Source of the DNA: Saccoglossus kowalevskii
Lineage: Eukaryota > Hemichordata > Enteropneusta > Harrimaniidae
Assembly: GCF_000003605.2 (NCBI RefSeq)
Contig: NW_003136829.1
Coordinates: 265,267 to 280,683 of the forward strand
Length of the DNA stretch: 15,417 bases
Direction of reading: 5' to 3'
Shown in pieces: positions 12,501 to 15,417 of this stretch. Numbering within the stretch: the stretch's first letter is position 1; every line of letters starts with the position of its first letter. Both the position numbers and the translations under genes were made by a program. Below the pieces are notes generated by a model. That model was given only the letters and a program-made list of their open reading frames with translations. It searched no databases and was not told where the DNA came from.

Positions 12501-13924
12501 ATGAGGAGGTATGTTAGTCACGATTTTGAAAAAAAACATGTGGCTGTGGAAGGTTTAAAAATTACAATCGTAGTGTTTATAGTAATTAACTAAAACTAAG
12601 CGAAATATTCTAACTTTTTGTTGAGCCTAATTTATCTTGGTGAAGCTAATTTATCTTGGTGAAGCTAATTTATCTTGGTGAAGCTAATTTATCTTGGTGA
12701 AGCTAATTTATCTTGGTGAAGCTAATTTATCTTGGTGAAGCTCATTTATCTTGGTGAAGCTAATTTATCTTGGTGAAGCTAATTTATCTCGGTGAAGCTA
12801 ATTTATCTTGGTGAAGCCTATTTATCTTGGTGAAGCTAATTTATCTTGGTGAAGCTAATTTATCTTGGTGAAGCTAATTTATCTTGGTGAAGCTAATTTA
12901 TCTTGGTGAAGCTAATTTATCTCGGTGAAGCTAATTTATCTTGTTGAGCCTAATTTATCTTGGTGAAGCTAATTTATCTTGGTGAAGCTAATTTATCTTG
13001 GTGAAGCTAATTTATCTTGGTGAAGCTAATTTATCTTGGTGAAGCTAATTTATCTTGGTGAAGCTAATTTATCTTGGTGAAGCTAATTTATCTTGGTGAA
13101 GCTAATTCCTGGAATAACAGATAACTATAATTTATATTTTTACTTCTGCTTATGGTTCGTTAGGTTATTAAATCAGACAAAGTTCAAGTTTTTGAAACTA
13201 TACATCTAAAAACTATTCCATATTAATCATTTATAACTAAGCTTTATGACTAATTGCTGCAAAATATTATGTGCTGTGGATCAAATACGGCAGAATATTA
13301 TTGTGGCTAACACAACAGGAAAATGCAGATATCACGGCATATCATATGACAAATACTGGTAGATATAAATAAAAAACAAATTCTAGAAGTATTATCAGAT
13401 TGCAGTACAATCTGTTGGGATTGATTTCACCGATGTTGGGATTGATTTCACCGATGTTGGGATTGATTTCACCGATGTTGGGATTGATTTCACCGATGTT
13501 GCTTCTTAAAATGTTTTTAAAAAGTAAAACAAACATTTCAAGCCAATTAACAGTTTTTTTATGATAATAGAGAAAACATATTTCATATACTCACACAATG
13601 AATTCTTTTCTATGTCACTAACTCAGTCGTAATCCTTTGGGAGGGCACGTACCGAGTGGGATACTTGCCCAAAAATATGACCCTTTCCCCCAACGATCGC
13701 ACAGGGCAAGATAACAGGCAAATATGATACTAGATTTACTTTTTGTTGTTGTTGTATTTATAAATTTTATTGGAGTTTTTGCACTGAAATTAACATTTTA
13801 CATACCTGGTTTGTACATTACAAATTGCAATTAATCTACATATTGTGCTAGATTTACTTACCCTAAACGTTTTAGTAATCCTTTATCTCTATTTCTTGAC
13901 TTGTTAATCTGTTTTAGTAATGAT
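487..13924 (-). CDS. SLP-76/BLNK-type SAM-proline-SH2 adaptor gene, internal part (14 exons, both ends missing)
   Basis: This entry describes the spliced gene; the exons are listed separately. Fourteen minus-strand blocks with GT donors and AG acceptors join into 661 codons with no stop and compatible phase at each junction. In order the product has a SAM-like last helix (residues 1-20), acidic stretches with tyrosines at 36, 61, 87 and 99, a Pro/Gln segment (107-178), three Y-x-x-P sites (183, 192, 201), an acidic YEMP site (220), W-containing repeats (about 240-500) and a Pro-rich tail. Known vertebrate adaptors of this class are cytosolic scaffolds whose phospho-tyrosines bind SH2 proteins (Vav, Nck, PLC-gamma) and whose Pro-rich part binds SH3 proteins (Gads/Grb2). 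The first exons (start codon, rest of SAM) and the last exons (expected SH2) are outside the window or unrecognised. Alternative: an unrelated Pro-rich scaffold, since no SH2 is visible. The spliced gene structure is secure; the family name is moderately secure. Confidence 0.75.
661..897. repeat. 131-bp tandem duplication in intron
   Basis: The segment beginning with aaactttatcctttttaatt at about 667 recurs 131 bp later at about 798. Both copies continue through cctggaaagtc, ctgctttcat, agtttcagttaa and cctgctgtta with scattered substitutions. The divergence is moderate, so the duplication is not recent. It lies in the intron between the exons ending at 578 and starting at 1822. Confidence 0.85.
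898..1821. other. Intron remainder, AT-rich
   Basis: I see no exon with matching phase. One block at 1690-1737 has splice-like borders (CTCAG acceptor, GTATGT donor) and a length divisible by three, but its required frame hits a stop. Nothing else stands out. Confidence 0.5.
1822..2544 (-). CDS. Adaptor largest exon: Pro-rich SH3 ligands and PQWKK repeats
   Basis: The 723-nt exon starts after a strong acceptor (TTTCTATCTCTCAG) and ends at donor GTAAGA with one base over. Its 240 residues are Pro/Lys/Asn-rich and likely disordered. Visible parts: LPPAQTTRPQMPLPG; NWPPKPP; QWGHKND; a 35-residue repeat present twice with core DN-I/V-PQWKK-D/N-L/F-IA-K/Q-KNK; PPPLPGRPHQ (P-x-x-P-x-R, a class II SH3 ligand); and PPLLPPPITRP. 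The WKK repeats resemble short cytoskeletal-scaffold motifs, but this is only likeness. A start codon just upstream of the acceptor (2606-2608) is in intron sequence and is not the real start, because the acceptor and phase are better supported. Confidence 0.93.
2545..3641. other. Intron between the two large exons
   Basis: About 1.1 kb of AT-rich sequence without supported coding content; open stretches here contain no splice-compatible or recognisable peptide. A short direct repeat (atttagacat twice) is at about 2899-2920. The 30 bp at 3612-3641 may be exonic if the alternative donor is used. Confidence 0.5.
3642..4166 (-). CDS. Adaptor large exon: YEMP site and tandem W/P repeats
   Basis: The 525-nt exon follows acceptor TTTTTCTACAG; its first bases complete an Asp codon, giving DDDDDYEMPDES (Tyr220). 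Two full copies and one partial copy of a 49-50 residue repeat follow. Each starts S/T-P-A-R/Q-x-G-N, continues YPAWKLKNQ (diverged in the last copy), then P-x-PLP-x-TG and GQQ-x-EEK. The exon ends DVYEIAE before donor GTTTGT. A second donor (GTTCAT) 30 nt further, at 3612, would add GLWSIYEVAV in the same phase. The repeats look like peptide ligands (short Pro-rich and Trp motifs) rather than a fold. The next exon (2544) fits either donor. Confidence 0.92.
4167..4923. other. Intron with a palindromic segment
   Basis: AT-rich intron of 757 bp. Open plus-strand frames crossing 4690-5055 are shadows of the exon at 4924-5032 and intron sequence. The only clear structure is the nested inverted repeat at 4816-4882, listed separately. 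Confidence 0.5.
4816..4882. repeat. Nested inverted repeat
   Basis: Inner arms AAAATGGCC (4827-4835) and GGCCATTTT (4843-4851) pair perfectly around a 7-nt loop. Outer arms GATCCAGTT (4816-4824) and AACTGGATC (4874-4882) also pair perfectly. The unequal spacers would leave an asymmetric bulge. It could be a decayed foldback element, or chance. Confidence 0.6.
4924..5032 (-). CDS. Adaptor exon: three clustered Y-x-x-P sites
   Basis: The 109-nt exon starts in phase 0 after TTCCTAG and ends in phase 1 at donor GTAAAA. It encodes residues 179-214 with Tyr183 (M-Y-V-E-P), Tyr192 (D-I-Y-E-A-P) and Tyr201 (E-L-Y-E-V-P), spaced nine residues apart and embedded in Asp/Glu, then PKPLPEE. Y-E-x-P is the typical phospho-site of SLP-76 and BLNK for Vav and Nck SH2 domains. 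An alternative acceptor eight bases further in (AACAG) would break the phase with the exon at 6077, so the TAG acceptor is preferred. Confidence 0.93.
5355..5385. repeat. GC-rich hairpin
   Basis: The arms AGCTCCGCT (5355-5363) and AGCGGAGCT (5377-5385) are perfectly complementary. CGAC and GTCG extend the stem inward, leaving a 2-nt bulge (AC) and an AAA loop. This is one of the most GC-rich short stretches in an AT-rich intron, which suggests it is the core or end of a mobile repeat rather than local drift. A structured RNA is another possibility. Confidence 0.8.
5784..5918. repeat. 67-bp tandem duplication, nearly identical
   Basis: Two adjacent copies share atttgggtggggaagtctgg and the following bases to catcgaccaaat, 67 bp apart (gggtgggg at 5801 and 5868). 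Copies are almost identical after the first few bases, so the duplication is recent and may be polymorphic. Confidence 0.9.
6077..6224 (-). CDS. Adaptor exon: Pro/Gln-rich SH3-ligand segment
   Basis: The 148-nt exon lies between acceptor CATTTGTTCCTACAG and consensus donor GTGAGT. Only one frame is open, entering with one base and ending in phase 0. It encodes residues 130-178: PPPRPPKPG, then a Gln-rich run, then YLPPRPPKSQP and PIPLPVE. R133-P-P-K136-P and R166-P-P-K169 match the R-x-x-K core that the C-terminal SH3 domain of Gads uses on SLP-76. Tyr162 (Y-L-P-P) is a further Y-x-x-P site. The CAG/CAA-rich Gln run may vary in length between alleles. Confidence 0.92.
6438..6478 (-). CDS. Adaptor exon that corrects the phase (two possible donors)
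   Basis: After a good acceptor (TTTTATTGTTTCAG) the block reads GHFGISQNGQSNL and ends with two bases at donor GTTAGT, giving 41 nt and phase 2. That bridges exactly between the phase-0 exon at 8182 and the exon at 6224, with a split Ile codon before P-P-P-R-P-P-K-P. A second donor (GTAACC) would give 31 nt (6448-6478) but the wrong phase. The peptide has no recognised motif, and the base before the chosen donor is T, not the usual G. I accept it mainly because the phase requires a 3n+2 exon in this intron and this is the best I found. Confidence 0.5.
6479..8181. other. 1.7-kb intron with one possible alternative first exon
   Basis: No exon with good splice sites and adaptor-like content was found apart from the one at 6438-6478. 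A CpG-containing patch lies at about 6590-6640, and a minus-strand reading frame starting MGSAPSK is at 6869 (see findings). A perfect palindrome is at 7511-7538. Confidence 0.45.
7511..7538. repeat. Perfect 13-bp palindrome
   Basis: ATAAGTGAAAATT (7511-7523) is followed by CC and then its exact reverse complement (7526-7538). It would form a hairpin or cruciform with a 2-nt centre. The sequence is AT-rich, so function is not implied. Confidence 0.8.
8182..8210 (-). CDS. Adaptor micro-exon: Pro-rich PAIPPRLPV
   Basis: A 29-nt exon between acceptor TTTTTTCCAACTAG and consensus donor GTAAGT. It completes Glu106 with two bases and adds PAIPPRLPV, leaving in phase 0. It begins the Pro-rich SH3-binding part; P-P-R-L-P resembles a minimal proline ligand. 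The next obvious exon (6224) needs phase 2, so this exon cannot be joined to it directly; see the exon at 6438-6478. Confidence 0.88.
8211..9059. other. Intron containing MITE-like copy A
   Basis: The first 600 bp show no supported coding content; a plus-strand open stretch at 8193-8453 is a shadow that runs out of the exon into the intron. The last part is the MITE-like element at 8837-9023. Confidence 0.5.
8837..9023. mobile_element. MITE-like element, copy A
   Basis: The 187-bp segment is bounded by TA-CTGTTTTAATTTCACT on the left and, read inverted, TA-CTGTAAAATGACTAATTTTCACT on the right. This gives imperfect terminal inverted repeats flanked by TA, the target of Tc1/mariner-type transposases. 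The interior repeats words such as aaacccagtgaa. It has no coding capacity. Copy B at 9217 shares the ends and interior words. Confidence 0.6.
9060..9104 (-). CDS. Adaptor exon: acidic YLQP site
   Basis: The 45-nt exon follows a T-rich acceptor (TATTTTTTTGTAG) and ends at donor GTAAGA. It enters with two bases and leaves with one. It reads EDEQDDLYLQPDDA; Tyr99 is in D-D-L-Y-L-Q-P-D-D. Y-L-x-P fits the preference of PLC-gamma and Crk-type SH2 domains better than the Y-E-x-P sites downstream. Dense acids on both sides fit a Syk/ZAP-70-type substrate. The split Glu codon joins it cleanly to the exon at 8210. Confidence 0.92.
9105..9955. other. Intron containing MITE-like copy B
   Basis: The 851-bp intron is AT-rich. 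Its only recognisable content is the shorter MITE-like copy at 9217-9334. No additional exon was seen. Confidence 0.5.
9217..9334. mobile_element. MITE-like element, copy B
   Basis: The 118-bp segment starts TACTGGTTTTGTTTTAATTT and ends with a sequence that, inverted, reads TACTGTAAAACCATTTAAAT. It contains gacccagtgaaatt and gccagcgaaatttaaa, also found in copy A. It is shorter than copy A and probably internally deleted. Confidence 0.55.
9956..9983 (-). CDS. Adaptor micro-exon with YRLP
   Basis: The 28-nt exon lies between acceptor TTTCTGTTCTAG and strong donor GTAAGT. It starts in phase 0 and ends in phase 1, reading NEQFDYRLP. Tyr87 is in F-D-Y-R-L-P, another Y-x-x-P site with an acidic residue at -1. 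Basic Arg at +1 makes it unlike the other sites, so it may suit a different SH2 class (Crk-like SH2 domains prefer Y-x-x-P without strong acidity). Confidence 0.88.
9984..10383. other. Intron, very AT-rich
   Basis: 400 bp with T-rich runs near 10070-10100 and short taataagta-type direct repeats near 10340-10370. Nothing else is recognisable. Confidence 0.5.
10384..10409 (-). CDS. Adaptor micro-exon (HWQPGNSV)
   Basis: A 26-nt exon follows a long T-rich acceptor (ten T then CAG) and precedes donor GTAACT. It takes one base from the previous exon to make Gly73 and leaves in phase 0. It encodes HWQPGNSV (residues 74-81), a short linker between two acidic tyrosine exons. I recognise no motif. 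It has the same length and phase as the exon at 11536-11561, and both contain a tryptophan, so the two may descend from one duplicated micro-exon. Confidence 0.85.
10410..11201. other. Intron, no feature seen
   Basis: About 790 bp of AT-rich sequence between two phase-1 junction exons. The plus-strand open stretch at 10488-10670 has no recognisable peptide and lacks support. Confidence 0.5.
11202..11271 (-). CDS. Adaptor exon: acidic block with YDFP
   Basis: The 70-nt exon begins in phase 0 after a TTTACAG acceptor and ends in phase 1 at donor GTACGA. It encodes 23 residues, 12 of them Asp or Glu, beginning SDGEEDDDQPDYDFPP. Tyr61 sits in D-Y-D-F-P, an acidic Y-x-x-P site of the type used by Vav/Nck-family SH2 domains when phosphorylated. 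The composition is very close to the first tyrosine motif region of SLP-76. Binding partners are inference. Confidence 0.92.
11536..11561 (-). CDS. Adaptor micro-exon (GGWGSDFQ)
   Basis: A 26-nt exon lies between a strong acceptor (GTTTTGTTTTGCAG) and donor GTACTG. It enters with two bases and leaves in phase 0. Residues 42-49 are GGWGSDFQ, a Gly-Trp-Gly-Ser patch directly before the acidic block. SLP-76 has a comparable G-W-S/F patch before its first acidic tyrosine motifs, as far as I recall, which supports the family call. The exon is too short for gene finders and would be missed without phase tracking. Confidence 0.85.
11562..12093. other. Intron, no feature seen
   Basis: 532 bp with no exon or repeat that I could recognise. 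The plus-strand open stretch at 11833-12021 is probably chance. Confidence 0.5.
12094..12152 (-). CDS. Adaptor exon: Ala-Pro run and first acidic tyrosine
   Basis: The 59-nt exon follows an acceptor with a good pyrimidine tract (TTGTTTTCAG) and ends at donor GTACAA. It reads SDKSSPAPAPAPKDYNDDE and enters with one base and leaves with one, matching both neighbours. It links the SAM helix to the acidic region; the Ala-Pro run looks like a flexible spacer. Tyr36 lies in D-Y-N-D-D, an acidic setting typical of tyrosine-kinase substrates, but without the +3 proline seen at the later sites. Confidence 0.85.
12621..13107. repeat. 19-bp minisatellite, about 25-26 copies
   Basis: The unit TGAAGCTAATTTATCTTGG repeats head to tail with very few changes. 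Marker variants recur at exact multiples: the gttgagcc unit occurs near 12618 and again at 12941 (323 bp, 17 units), and the ctcgg variant near 12790 and 12923 (133 bp, 7 units). That pattern implies block duplication inside the array. There are no spacers, so it is not a CRISPR. Since 19 is not a multiple of three and every unit has TAA, it is not coding. Confidence 0.97.
13413..13501. repeat. 21-bp minisatellite, four copies
   Basis: TGTTGGGATTGATTTCACCGA is present four times without change, followed by a partial tgttg. Because the unit is seven codons, the minus strand reads NIGEINP in each copy within a 64-codon open frame (13342-13536). That frame lies inside an intron, has no splice support and is probably not translated. 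Confidence 0.95.
13862..13924 (-). CDS. Adaptor exon: probable C-terminal SAM helix
   Basis: A 63-nt block lies between an acceptor (TCTCAACAG) and a strong donor (GTAAGT). It starts with one base of a split codon and ends with two, and the next exon (12152) supplies the third. Residues 1-20 begin SLLKQINKSRNRDKG and are basic and helical. The LLKQINKS part resembles the last SAM helix of SLP-76, where an I-N-K stretch is followed by charged residues. It is the most N-terminal exon I can place. Only the end of the domain is visible, so the SAM call rests on this helix and on position in front of an acidic region. Confidence 0.6.
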
Positions 13925-14662
13925 CTGTTGAGAGATTATCAGATTAAACATATATCACCACTATTATCGACTATTACGACTAATGTACTGCCATGGAAAT
14001 TGAAGATGAGACCAACTTACAAACAGAAAAGAAATTTATTTTTAAACATCGCAGCAAAAGTTTATTAAAAATTTCACTGTTTTGACGAAAAACAACAAAT
14101 TCTAATGAGGTCAGATATATTGCATTTTCATGTTAGCAAAGTACATAGAAAAATGTATCTGCATAAGACAGTAACTTCCAGACCTAACACAATAAGCCAA
14201 AAAATAAAAAATAAATAAAATTAATTTAAATATCTTTCCTTGTTCCGTCCAAATTCCATTATGCTATTTTCTCCAGAAATACTTAAACTTTATTTCTTAC
14301 TTTTATAGCTTTATCAATCCTAGTCGTGTTGTATTTTGGTTGTCTTAGTGTTTCTTTCTGAATCAGTGTTGTGGCAATAAAGATGTTATGAGAACAGAAT
14401 TGCAATGGAATACACCATTTGTATAAGCAGCACTTGCTAAGTGCTTCTGCTGTCGTGTATGCTTATCCACTTGTGTTTTTTCTCATTGATTCTATTTGTT
14501 GTTGTTTATTCAGATTTATTCATTCTTGCTCGAAATTTAGTTATAGTATTAGATCATGTTTTGCTTTATCTATTCGTCTTTATTTTGTTCAATTGCAAGT
14601 AGTATTAGCTGAGATATAGCCAGTAGAAGTTATTACATGTCAAGATTTCACACTTCAATACA

Positions 14663-14983
14663 TGTATCTCTATTATAAATTAACACAGAGTCGAGTTACA
14701 TAAGCCATTTAATAATAATCAATAGACAGCATGAATGCAATAGGAATCAGTTGCAAGGGCGATTTTAAGCCAATGGATCAATATTGAAAACCTATCACTG
14801 TGTCTCCCTCTTATTTTAATCCATAGGTGTGAATCCTACTGAACCCTATAAAAGGGGCATTCTATTGTGTATTCATCAGTTGCCTTCTTGTTACATTGTA
14901 GTTTCTTTGTTGTAACATTGCCATAATAAACAGTGTATTGTTTAAATGTACATTACGCTTCCTTTATTATACTCTACAATCCA
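14663..14983 (+). mobile_element. Solo LTR-like sequence
   Basis: The 321-bp segment begins TG and ends CA and is flanked by the 5-bp direct repeat ATACA (14658-14662 and 14984-14988), within a 9-bp repeat CAATACATG. Inside, in the order expected of an LTR, are a TATA box (TATAAAA, 14847-14853) and a poly(A) signal (AATAAA, 14925-14930). No coding region follows, so it would be a solo LTR. The termini are not strongly inverted and the boundaries are tentative. Confidence 0.45.
14847..14853 (+). promoter_or_regulatory. TATA box of the LTR-like sequence
   Basis: CCC-TATAAAA-GGGG is a near-ideal TATA element in an AT-rich background but with GC on both sides. It lies on the plus strand, opposite to the adaptor gene, so any transcript would be antisense to its 5' part only if it were read the other way. 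Confidence 0.45.
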
Positions 14984-15000
14984 ATACATGCAGTTTGAAC

Positions 15001-15058
15001 CTGATCGAATGTGAGCGAATATCATCCACATCTGCAAGGTCAAAACAACTCAGCTTGA
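15001..15058 (-). CDS. Candidate upstream exon of the adaptor, possible SAM helix 4 region
   Basis: Reading the minus strand, a block after a CAG acceptor reads KLSCFDLADVDDIRSHSI and ends in phase 2 at a weak donor (GTTCAA), the phase needed by the exon ending at 13924. F-x-L-x-x-x-D-I resembles the SAM pattern before helix 5. A stronger acceptor (TTTTGACCTTGCAG) inside the block would shorten it to 15001-15031 in the same frame. Against it, the joined sequence is about five residues too short between helices 4 and 5 for a normal SAM domain, and the donor is poor. I list it as a possibility only. Confidence 0.25.
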
Positions 15059-15417
15059 CTGTGAAGTTGTTTTTGGACCCGGCACATGAAAAACATCCAC
15101 CAATTGAAATAATATTAAAGGAAATATCAACCCAAACAACATAATGACCCCTGAAGAAAAAAGCTCTACAAATGTAAGAGAATGCAATTTACATTTTTTT
15201 TATATCACTTTTCATCAATATTATGTAGTCAGCCATCTTGATTTTCAAGCAAAGGATTATGGGTAAAGTATGACATCATAGAATCTGTTGTCAGAAATTG
15301 AGAAAATGATTTCATCTATAACTTCAAAAGTTTAACTTCAAATTGGCTGAAATTTTAGAGATTGGTAGCATACATGTACTGGGGCAATCCATGTTTATAA
15401 AATAGTTGTCATGGAAA

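Larger units (their letters stand above)
12153..13861. other. Large intron holding two minisatellites
   Basis: The largest mapped intron (1709 bp) separates the SAM-helix exon from the acidic region. It holds the 19-bp array and the 21-bp array listed separately. No exon is seen between them. Confidence 0.6.
13925..15417. other. Upstream intron region, mostly without recognised exons
   Basis: Apart from the weak exon candidate at 15001-15058 and the LTR-like sequence at 14663-14983, I find no coding block that fits the phase-2 entry of the exon at 13862. The plus-strand open stretch at 14419-14619 is low-complexity hydrophobic sequence. The right end (15180-15417) is AT-rich; its words ttatgggtaaa and tatgacatcata also occur near 8540-8585, suggesting fragments of a shared dispersed repeat. 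Confidence 0.45.

Noticed and set aside
12621-13107. CRISPR array
   Set aside because: The 19-bp units are directly adjacent with no spacers, in a eukaryotic intron.
14301-14357. Block reading KETLRQPKYNTTRIDKAIK with a strong GTAAGA donor, as a further adaptor exon
   Set aside because: It would end in phase 0, while the exon at 13924 needs phase 2, and the peptide is not SAM-like. It may be chance or a decayed repeat.
14419-14619. Plus-strand open frame of 66 codons
   Set aside because: Hydrophobic, Cys/Phe-rich composition expected from AT-rich sequence; no splice sites, motif or promoter in a sensible place.
14938-15144. Plus-strand open frame just after the LTR-like sequence, as a retroelement gag start
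   Set aside because: It begins inside the LTR-like segment, is only 68 codons and shows no gag or zinc-knuckle feature. The flanking 5-bp repeat favours a solo LTR.

Overview
The window looks like AT-rich metazoan DNA holding part of one intron-rich gene on the minus strand. There is no operon structure, no ribosome-binding-site pattern and no RNA gene. Nearly all coding DNA lies in small blocks with GT-AG borders, separated by introns of about 0.2 to 1.7 kb that carry minisatellites, MITE-like repeats and one LTR-like sequence. A lophotrochozoan such as a bivalve is my guess from repeat style and composition; nothing here proves it.

Reading the minus strand from high to low coordinates, I could join 14 exons (13924 down to 487) in one continuous reading frame of 661 residues, with intron phases matching at every junction. 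Order of content: the probable last helix of a SAM domain (13862-13924); a very acidic, tyrosine-dotted segment in micro-exons (12152-8182); a Pro/Gln-rich SH3-ligand exon (6077-6224); an exon with three Y-x-x-P motifs (4924-5032); a large exon with a 49-50 residue internal repeat (3642-4166); a second large Pro-rich exon (1822-2544); and a last Pro-rich exon (487-578). Both ends lie outside the window: most of the SAM domain should be above 13924 (one weak candidate exon is at 15001-15058), and the C-terminal part, expected to be an SH2 domain, below 487.

This layout (SAM end, acidic Y-x-x-P tyrosines, R-x-x-K-type SH3 ligands, long Pro-rich tail) matches the SLP-76/BLNK/CLNK class of cytosolic adaptors. 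These are phosphorylated by Syk/ZAP-70-type kinases and assemble Vav, Nck, PLC-gamma and Grb2/Gads proteins at immune-type receptors. The family call is inference from architecture and motifs; the SH2 domain that would settle it is not in the window. Already 661 residues without most of SAM and without SH2, it would be longer than the vertebrate members I know (roughly 430-530 residues).

The non-coding sequence holds a 19-bp minisatellite of about 25 copies (12621-13107), a 21-bp minisatellite (13413-13501), a 131-bp and a 67-bp tandem duplication, two related MITE-like elements (8837-9023, 9217-9334), a solo-LTR-like sequence on the plus strand (14663-14983), a GC-rich hairpin (5355-5385) and two other palindromes. 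The points most worth checking are the frame-deciding exon at 6438-6478, two in-frame donor choices near 3612/3642, the tyrosine-motif array, and the tryptophan-motif array in the two large exons.
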